Assembly (NCBI GenBank): GCA_021793215.1
Contig: JAJYTE010000002.1
Coordinates: forward strand, 1 to 64,000
Length of the DNA stretch: 64,000 nt
Origin: Bacillota bacterium
Lineage (GTDB): Bacteria > Bacillota > Sulfobacillia > JAJZYS01 > JAJYTV01
Direction of reading: 5' to 3'
Part shown: positions 58,748-64,000 of the stretch, one piece after another
Position numbering within the stretch: position 1 is the stretch's first letter
Layout: each line of letters starts with the position of its first letter
Notes under the pieces: model-generated
What the model was told of the DNA's origin: nothing
Databases searched by the model: none
Seen by the model: only the letters and a program-made list of their open reading frames with translations
Translations under genes and position numbers: made by a program

Positions 58748-59563
58748 TTGATCGTAGACTTCCATGTGCATCCGCTCCACTGGCATGAGGTCACGCCCGG
58801 GTTCGAGCACTACCTGCACGAGTCGTGGAGTCCCGACGAGCTGGACGCGCTGCGCAAGCAGTGCGCAACGGGCGCGGGCCTCGCCGACTACCTGCGCAGC
58901 CAGGGTGTTGACCGCGGCGTCGTGCTCGCCGAGCAGACGCCGACCACCGGCATGGTGGGAAATCAGGCGGTGATCGACATGTGCGCCGGAGAGGACATGC
59001 TGATCCCCTTCGGCACAGTGTACCCGGGCATGCACCATCGCCTTGCCACGTACCTCGAAGAACTCGTGGCGCAAGGGGTCCGCGGCATCAAGCTCTACCC
59101 CACCTACAACCTCTTCTACCCGAACGATCAGGGCCTGTACCCCTTCTACGCCAGGGCCGAGCAACTCGGTGTTCCGATCATGGTCCACACTGGTACTTCC
59201 GTGTTTCCCGGGTCCCGCGTCAAGTACGGCGACCCGCTCCTCTTGGACGACGTGGCCGTAGACTTCCCTGAGTTGCGAATCCTGCTCTCCCATGCGGGAC
59301 GGCCGTTCTGGCACCCACAGGCGGAGTTCCTCGCGCGGCTGCACAAGAACGTCTACCTGGATATCGCCGGTCTACCGCCGAAGAAGCTACTCACCTACCT
59401 GCCAAACACCTACCGGATGACGTCGAAGATGGTCTTCGGCTCCGACTGGCCCGGAATCCGAAGCATCGCACAGAACTTGCGGGACATACGCGCGTTGCCT
59501 CTGCCGGCCGAAGGCGTTGAGCGGATTCTCGGAGGAAACGCCGCGACGATCCTTGGACTCTAG
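58748..59563 (+). CDS. Amidohydrolase 2 family metal-dependent hydrolase
   Basis: 271-residue TIM-barrel enzyme of the amidohydrolase_2 family (ACMSD/isoorotate decarboxylase type). The metal site starts with VDFHVHPLHWHEV and includes IKLYPTYNLFYP, MVHTGTSV and LLSHAGRPFWHP; the Asp after MVFGSDWPGIRS completes it. Enzymes of this family hydrolyse or decarboxylate aromatic and heterocyclic intermediates. TTG start at 58748 follows GAGAGGGG. Confidence 0.87.
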   Translation: MIVDFHVHPLHWHEVTPGFEHYLHESWSPDELDALRKQCATGAGLADYLRSQGVDRGVVLAEQTPTTGMVGNQAVIDMCAGEDMLIPFGTVYPGMHHRLATYLEELVAQGVRGIKLYPTYNLFYPNDQGLYPFYARAEQLGVPIMVHTGTSVFPGSRVKYGDPLLLDDVAVDFPELRILLSHAGRPFWHPQAEFLARLHKNVYLDIAGLPPKKLLTYLPNTYRMTSKMVFGSDWPGIRSIAQNLRDIRALPLPAEGVERILGGNAATILGL

Positions 59564-59672
59564 GCAAAAGTTGGGGGACGGTCGGGCCGAGAGGAGGTAA
59601 ACGGGGGACAGACGGCGCCGACTGCCTTACGCGGGCCCATCAGTCGCCTTAAGGTAGGGGAGGTAGAGGCCC

Positions 59673-61211
59673 TTGAACTTGGCGCATCGCTTGCAAGTGT
59701 CCGCACAGCGCTTCCCGAGTTTGGACGCACTGATCGATGGCGACGTGAGGATCACCTACGGCCAGCTCCTCTCGGAAGTCGAACGGGTCGCCGCCAACCT
59801 GCAACGGCTGGAAGTCCACCCCGCCGACCACGTGCTCGTGGTGCTGAAGAACCGGTGGCAGAACGTTGTCACCTACTGGGCATGTCAGTTCCTTGGGCTT
59901 ATCTACACCCCCCTGAACTTCCGCATGGCAACGGACGAGGTCGCGTACTGCATCGGCGATTCAGAGCCGGTCGTCGTCATCTACGAGGAGGAGCTGCGCG
60001 GCGTCGTCGAGGCGGCGATGCAGCGCGCGCACAACGCCGCCAGGGCCTTCTCCGTTGGTGCCGTCGGGCTGGACAGCTTCGAGCAGCTACGCCGCGGCAC
60101 GGACCGGTTGGAGGTGCCGTTCGACGCGCCGGACGACGCCACCGCCATCATGCTCTACACCTCTGGGACGACTGGAAGGCAGAAGGGAGTGCCGCGGTCC
60201 CACGCGAACGAGACGACGGCGGCGATCGCGCACATCGTCCAGAACAACTATGCAGCGTTCGAGAGCACGCTTGGCGTGATGCCCATCTACCACACGATGG
60301 GGATGCGATCGCTCTTGTCCACCACCTTCCTGAACGGAAAGCTGGCCTTGCTGCCAGACTTCGATCGCCAGACGGCACTCACGTTGCTGCAGCAGGAGCG
60401 GCTGAGTTGTCTGTACTTGGTCCCGACGCTGTTCTACGATCTCCTCCACGATCCATTGGTCGATCGCTACGACCTCTCGGCGCTGCGCAAGATCGGCTAC
60501 GCGGGGGCGGCGATGACGTCGAGCCTGACGGAGGCCTGCTTCGAGCGCTTCCATCCAGACGTGTTCGTCAACCACTTCGGAAGTTCGGAGGTCTACACGT
60601 TCAGCATCTGCTCGTGGCTGGACCGTAAGCCGACATGCGCTGGCCGGGCCGGCCTGAACGAGCGCATACGGGTGGTCACGGCTGATCCCACGGCGCAGAC
60701 CGGACCGGACGAACCGGTGCCGCAGGGCGAGACGGGGGAAGTCATCGTAAGCCTCGAATCCCCGGAGGCATTCCGCGGGTACTGGCGCCGGGACGACGCG
60801 AACCGCAAGGCGCTGCGCGGGGGCTGGTACTTCACCGGGGACGTCGGGATGCAGGACGACGAGGGCGACCTCTGGGTCCTCGGACGCGTCGACGACATGC
60901 TGATCTCCGGCGGCGAGAACATCCATCCGCTCGAGGTGGAAGACGTGCTCTCGAAGCATCCGCGGGTACTGGAGGTCGCGGTCGCAGGCCTGCCCGATGA
61001 CCGATGGGGACAGGCGGTCACCGCATTCGTCGTACCGGCCGACGACGCGCTGACGGACAAGGATCTTGACGCCTACTGCGTGGCGAGTCCTGCGCTCGCG
61101 AACTTCAAGCGACCTCGCCGCTACGTGTTCGTGCGGCAGATCCCCAAGTCGCCGGTCGGAAAGATCCTGCGGCGCAAACTGGTGTCAGGAGAGTACGAAC
61201 CACTCCAGTAG
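59673..61211 (+). CDS. Acyl-CoA synthetase (AMP-forming, class I)
   Basis: 512-residue adenylate-forming ligase. The AMP loop is IMLYTSGTTGRQKGVPRSH; later motifs are PIYHTMGMRSLL, GGWYFTGDVGMQDDEGDL, GRVDDMLISGGENIHPLEVED and the C-terminal catalytic Lys in KSPVGKILRRKL. TTG start at 59673 follows GGGGAGG. It would activate an organic acid for beta-oxidation; the enoyl-CoA hydratase follows 18 bp downstream. Confidence 0.92.
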   Translation: MNLAHRLQVSAQRFPSLDALIDGDVRITYGQLLSEVERVAANLQRLEVHPADHVLVVLKNRWQNVVTYWACQFLGLIYTPLNFRMATDEVAYCIGDSEPVVVIYEEELRGVVEAAMQRAHNAARAFSVGAVGLDSFEQLRRGTDRLEVPFDAPDDATAIMLYTSGTTGRQKGVPRSHANETTAAIAHIVQNNYAAFESTLGVMPIYHTMGMRSLLSTTFLNGKLALLPDFDRQTALTLLQQERLSCLYLVPTLFYDLLHDPLVDRYDLSALRKIGYAGAAMTSSLTEACFERFHPDVFVNHFGSSEVYTFSICSWLDRKPTCAGRAGLNERIRVVTADPTAQTGPDEPVPQGETGEVIVSLESPEAFRGYWRRDDANRKALRGGWYFTGDVGMQDDEGDLWVLGRVDDMLISGGENIHPLEVEDVLSKHPRVLEVAVAGLPDDRWGQAVTAFVVPADDALTDKDLDAYCVASPALANFKRPRRYVFVRQIPKSPVGKILRRKLVSGEYEPLQ

Positions 61212-61229
61212 CAAGGAGGATGCTGCACC

Positions 61230-62012
61230 TTGGCAGAGTTCCCCGGCTCCATCCTGCGGGTAGACTACCCGCCCGATCGTCCAATCGCGGTGCTCACGCT
61301 CGATGCCCCGCCGCTCAACATCGTGACGGTGCCGACCCGCGAGCACTTCAGCGCTGCCTTCCGCGAGATCGAGGAGCGCGACGGAGTGCGGGCCGTCGTC
61401 ATCCGCGCGTCAGGCGAGCAGGCGTTCTCCTCCGGAGGTGACATCTCCGCCTTCCTAGACGCGCCCCCCGACTACCTCAGCCGTCTTGCCGAGAACGTCG
61501 CGGCGCCCGAGCGCTGCTCCAAGCCCGTGATCGCACGACTTCAAGGCTACGTGTTCGGCGTGGGGCTCGAGATCGCGCTCTCATGCGACTTCCGGATCGC
61601 GGCCGACACAACGGTTCTCGCGCTACCCGAGATGCGCCTCGGCATGATCCCCGGGAGCGGTGGCACGCAACGCGTCGCTCGCTTGGCCGGTCTGGGGCGT
61701 GCGAAGGACATGATCTTGCGGGCGCGGCGAATCCCGGCCGACGAGGCGCACGCATGGGGCCTGCTCACGGAAGTCGTCCCACCGCAGGACCTGGACCGCA
61801 AGGTCGACGACCTCCTCGCCGAACTTCTGACGTTCTCGCCGCTGGCCCTCCGCTACGCGAAGCTCGCGCTCAACGAATCACTGGAGGGACCACTCGGGAG
61901 CGGCCTGCGGCTGGAGGGTATGATGTACGGGCTTCTGCGGACGAGCGCGGACTTTCGTGAGGGCGTCGACGCATTCGCGCACAAGCGAACTCCGCGGTTC
62001 GAGGGAAGGTAG
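61230..62012 (+). CDS. Enoyl-CoA hydratase/isomerase
   Basis: 260-residue crotonase-fold enzyme with LTLDAPPLNIV, the oxyanion site QAFSSGGDISAF, VFGVGLEIALSCDFRIA and LPEMRLGMIPGSGGTQRVARLAG, which keeps the hydratase Glu. The C-terminal part with AHKRTPRFEGR is typical. TTG start at 61230 follows AAGGAGG. It closes the operon; a hairpin lies after it. Confidence 0.92.
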   Translation: MAEFPGSILRVDYPPDRPIAVLTLDAPPLNIVTVPTREHFSAAFREIEERDGVRAVVIRASGEQAFSSGGDISAFLDAPPDYLSRLAENVAAPERCSKPVIARLQGYVFGVGLEIALSCDFRIAADTTVLALPEMRLGMIPGSGGTQRVARLAGLGRAKDMILRARRIPADEAHAWGLLTEVVPPQDLDRKVDDLLAELLTFSPLALRYAKLALNESLEGPLGSGLRLEGMMYGLLRTSADFREGVDAFAHKRTPRFEGR

Positions 62013-62022
62013 GCTCGAGCTG

Positions 62023-62065
62023 CGCTCCCCGCACGGCCACTTCGAGGGTGGCTATGCGGGGAGCG
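62023..62065. terminator. Terminator after the enoyl-CoA hydratase gene
   Basis: Eleven-bp stem CGCTCCCCGCA/TGCGGGGAGCG (62023-62033 with 62055-62065) with an inner five-bp stem GCCAC/GTGGC. Only a modest T run after. Confidence 0.65.
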
Positions 62066-62073
62066 TCCATTTC

Positions 62074-62103
62074 TTGTCGGCATGACGGCGGTGCGCGTAG
62101 AAT
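62074..62103 (+). promoter_or_regulatory. Promoter of the acyl-CoA mutase large subunit
   Basis: TTGTCG, 18-bp spacer, TAGAAT, ahead of an ATG at 62200. It shares its -35 and the 14-base core TGCGCGTAGAATGA with the operon of the B12 subunit. Confidence 0.72.
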
Positions 62104-62199
62104 GAACCCCGAGAGTTGCCTGCGACCTGTGAATGGGATCCCTCGGCGAGTTCAGTCGCAACCTTGATGTACGCGGCCGCAAGAGACGGAGGAAGAGAC

Positions 62200-63783
62200 A
62201 TGGCCGACATTCGGCGGAACCTTTCCGGGCTGGAGATACGGCAGGTGTACCGACCTGAGGACGTATCCATCGACTACGCGACGGATCTCGGGGACCCAGG
62301 GGTGTTCCCGTACACGCGCGGCATCCATGCCGGGATGTACCGTGACCGCCTGTGGACTATGCGGCAGTTCGCCGGCTTCGGCACGGCGAAGGATACCAAC
62401 GAGCGCTTCCGCTACCTGCTCCGCCACGGTCAGACAGGACTCTCGGTGGCGTTCGACATGCCGACGTTGATGGGCCTCGATTCGGACGACCCGCGCGCGC
62501 TCGGCGAGGTCGGGCGCGAGGGCGTTGCCATCGACTCACTGGCCGACATGGAGCGGCTGTTTGAGGGCATCCCGCTGGGAGACGTCTCCACCTCGATGAC
62601 GATCAGCGGCCCGTCGATCGTCCAACTGGCCATGCTGCTCGCCGTCGCCGAGCGTCAGGGCGTTCCTTGGGAGCGCGTCCGCGGGACGCTCCAGGCAGAC
62701 ATCCTCAAGGAGTACATCGCGCAGAAGGAGTGGATCTTCCCTCCGAAGCCTTCGATGCGGGTTATCGTCGACATGATGGAGTTTGCGGCGCAGAAAGTAC
62801 CGAACTGGAACACCATCTCGATCTCCGGCTACCATATACGCGAGGCTGGCTCGACGGCGGTGCAGGAGCTCGCATTCACCCTCGCCGATGGGTTCGCCTT
62901 CGTCGAGGCCGGGATGGCGCGCGGCATCGACGTGGATGTCTTCGCGCCGCGCCTCTCGTTCTTCTTCAACTCGCACTCCAACTTCTTCGAGGAGATCGCG
63001 AAGTTCCGTGCCGCCCGGCGCATCTGGGCGAAGCGGATGCGAGACAAGTACCATGCCAAGGATCCAAGGTCCTGGGTTCTGCGCTTCCACACGCAAACGG
63101 CCGGGTGCTCTCTCACGGCGCAGCAGCCGGAGGTGAATATCGTACGCACGGCGTTTGAGGCGCTCGCGGGAGTGCTTGGTGGCACGCAGTCGTTACACAC
63201 GAACTCGATGGACGAGGTGCTTTCCCTGCCTACCGAGAAGGCGGCGAAGATTGCGCTGCGCACACAGCAGGTGATCGCCTACGAGACCGGCGTCGTCGAC
63301 ACCGTCGACCCACTCGCCGGATCGTACTTCGTGGAGGATCTCACGAACCGCATGGAGGTGGCCGCGGAGGAGTACTTCCGGCGGATCGAAGAGATGGGCG
63401 GTGTCCTCGCTGGCATTGAGAACGGGTTCTTCCAGCGAGAGATCGCGGATGCCGCGTACCGGTTCCAGCAGGAAGTGGACAGCAAGGAGCGCTTGATCAT
63501 CGGCGTCAACGCCTTCCTCGAAGAGGAGCACGAATCCATCCCCGTTCTGCGGATCGACCCAACCGTGGAGCGCGTGCAGCGTGACAGTCTTGAGGCCGTG
63601 CGCGCGAACCGCGACGAGGCCGCTGTCGCTGCGTCACTCGCAGCCGTCAGCGACGCGGCCAAAACGGATCGCAACCTGATGGAGCCGATTCTGGATGCCG
63701 TCCGTGCCTACGCGACCGAGGGGGAGATCATCGACGCGATGCGTGCGGTGTTCGGCTCCTACCGTGAAGTGTCTGTCTTCTAA
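62200..63783 (+). CDS. Acyl-CoA mutase large subunit, isobutyryl-CoA mutase-like
   Basis: 527-residue TIM-barrel subunit of an adenosylcobalamin acyl-CoA mutase. The substrate residues are F57 in [10 protein letters not shown] and Q175 in [12 protein letters not shown], 118 residues apart, as Phe80/Gln198 of isobutyryl-CoA mutase; methylmalonyl-CoA mutase has Tyr89/Arg207. Ala84 argues against 2-hydroxyisobutyryl-CoA mutase, which has Asp. No B12 domain is attached; it needs the small subunit of the 43.9-kb operon. ATG at 62200 lies eight bases from GGAGG; the open frame extends to 62116. Confidence 0.9.
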   Translation: MADIRRNLSGLEIRQVYRPEDVSIDYATDLGDPGVFPYTRGIHAGMYRDRLWTMRQFAGFGTAKDTNERFRYLLRHGQTGLSVAFDMPTLMGLDSDDPRALGEVGREGVAIDSLADMERLFEGIPLGDVSTSMTISGPSIVQLAMLLAVAERQGVPWERVRGTLQADILKEYIAQKEWIFPPKPSMRVIVDMMEFAAQKVPNWNTISISGYHIREAGSTAVQELAFTLADGFAFVEAGMARGIDVDVFAPRLSFFFNSHSNFFEEIAKFRAARRIWAKRMRDKYHAKDPRSWVLRFHTQTAGCSLTAQQPEVNIVRTAFEALAGVLGGTQSLHTNSMDEVLSLPTEKAAKIALRTQQVIAYETGVVDTVDPLAGSYFVEDLTNRMEVAAEEYFRRIEEMGGVLAGIENGFFQREIADAAYRFQQEVDSKERLIIGVNAFLEEEHESIPVLRIDPTVERVQRDSLEAVRANRDEAAVAASLAAVSDAAKTDRNLMEPILDAVRAYATEGEIIDAMRAVFGSYREVSVF

Positions 63784-63807
63784 GCGCTAGCCCCGACGCG
63801 AAGAGAA

Positions 63808-63832
63808 GCGCCCGGCCGGCTCGGCCGGGCGC
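63808..63832. terminator. Terminator after the mutase large subunit
   Basis: Ten-bp perfect stem GCGCCCGGCC/GGCCGGGCGC (63808-63817 with 63823-63832), loop GGCTC, then CTGTTCGTCTTCC. Confidence 0.6.
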
Positions 63833-63878
63833 CTGTTCGTCTTCCGTGGACTGCCGTCATTCGAATCGTTCCTCACCG

Positions 63879-63898
63879 CGTCAACCATTTGGTTGACG
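63879..63898. promoter_or_regulatory. 20-bp perfect palindrome (candidate TetR-type operator)
   Basis: CGTCAACCA-TT-TGGTTGACG. Its right arm contains TTGACG, which could be the -35 of the next gene, so a bound repressor would block initiation. Confidence 0.55.
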
Positions 63899-63953
63899 GT
63901 GGTTGCCCAAAGTGCGATGAATGAAATGTCACGCCAGCAAAAGGAGGTGGGAC

Positions 63954-64000
63954 GTGGTGCACATGGCGGGCAAGGTCCGTCTTCACGTTGCGTGCATTTG
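63954..64000 (+). CDS. 5' end of an unidentified gene (runs off the window)
   Basis: GTG at 63954 follows AAAGGAGGTGGG by about seven bases and opens VVHMAGKVRLHVACI up to the window end. Too short to identify. Alternative starts are GTG at 63957 and ATG at 63963. The palindrome at 63879-63898 lies upstream. Confidence 0.4.
   Translation, partial: MVHMAGKVRLHVACI

Noticed and set aside
62200-63783. Methylmalonyl-CoA mutase
   Set aside because: The Tyr/Arg pair that binds methylmalonyl-CoA is replaced by Phe/Gln at the exact spacing of isobutyryl-CoA mutase.
1-64000. In-frame UGA (selenocysteine) codon in one of the genes of this window
   Set aside because: Given selC I looked for genes split by TGA with conserved sequence on both sides; none was found.
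1-64000. CRISPR arrays, insertion sequences, integrases or attachment sites
   Set aside because: No regularly spaced repeats, transposase motifs or terminal inverted repeats were seen.

Overview
GC-rich bacterial chromosome segment with dense operons, many GTG/TTG starts and strong AGGAGG-type ribosome sites. No insertion sequences, phage genes or CRISPR arrays were seen. Several features suggest a high-GC lineage related to Bacillota: the hemA-hemX-hemC-hemD-hemB order, a Bacillus-type IspH N-terminus, DUF1405, DUF881 and YwiC-like proteins, menaquinone genes and an M-box riboswitch. The succinate dehydrogenase anchor looks actinobacterial, so I give no genus. The cell is a respiring organism with a Rieske/cytochrome b complex, c-type cytochromes, a TCA cycle, the Tat pathway, molybdenum cofactor synthesis and a selenocysteine tRNA.

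Layout. 1-3.5 kb: moeA (cut by the window edge), tatC, selC (tRNA-Sec), a DUF502 protein and an Mrp/ApbC protein. 3.7-7.5 kb: a DUF1405 protein, a protein of a family often annotated quinate 5-dehydrogenase, a Rieske protein with a zinc ribbon, cytochrome b fused to cytochrome c, and CsoR. 7.5-11.5 kb: cytochrome c maturation genes ccmE-orf-ccmA-B-C-D and a DUF881 gene. 11.6-22.1 kb: TCA genes (citrate synthase, icd, mdh, malic enzyme, sucCD, then sdhCAB). 22.2-27 kb: ferredoxin-NADP reductase, YbjQ, an acetate/succinate transporter, a UbiA/MenA prenyltransferase and a nitrilase-family hydrolase. 27-30 kb: MerR regulator and a membrane-fused spermidine-synthase-like protein on the minus strand. 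30.1-37.6 kb: menG-hemAXCDB-ispH-ywiC. 37.6-43.5 kb: MFS exporter divergent from a LysR gene, an Nramp-related transporter behind an M-box (Mg2+) riboswitch, and a phosphohexomutase. 43.5-48.1 kb: B12-binding mutase subunit, MeaB chaperone, acyl-CoA dehydrogenase, SCP2 protein, DapB-like protein and an A-type Fe-S carrier. 48.1-63.8 kb: a catabolic region with a second acetate/succinate transporter, alpha/beta hydrolase, thioesterase, PaaK-type ligase, a three-subunit molybdenum hydroxylase and, divergently, DUF2848, cupin, GntR, nitrilase-family, CoxG, amidohydrolase, acyl-CoA ligase and enoyl-CoA hydratase genes. An acyl-CoA mutase large subunit follows.

Most notable points. (1) The mutase large subunit at 62.2 kb carries the isobutyryl-CoA mutase Phe/Gln pair rather than the methylmalonyl-CoA mutase Tyr/Arg pair. 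It shares a nearly identical promoter core with the B12-subunit/MeaB operon 18.5 kb away, so the two probably form one split enzyme. (2) A textbook M-box aptamer plus intrinsic terminator controls the Nramp-related transporter, which lacks the usual Nramp metal-site motifs, pointing to Mg2+ transport. (3) A complete selC gene has a TATAAT box only six bases before the mature tRNA. (4) The molybdenum-hydroxylase region, with a possible GntR operator, looks like an uncharacterised degradative pathway. (5) The bc complex has an altered Qo motif (PLWF), a fused cytochrome c domain and a zinc-ribbon Rieske protein.
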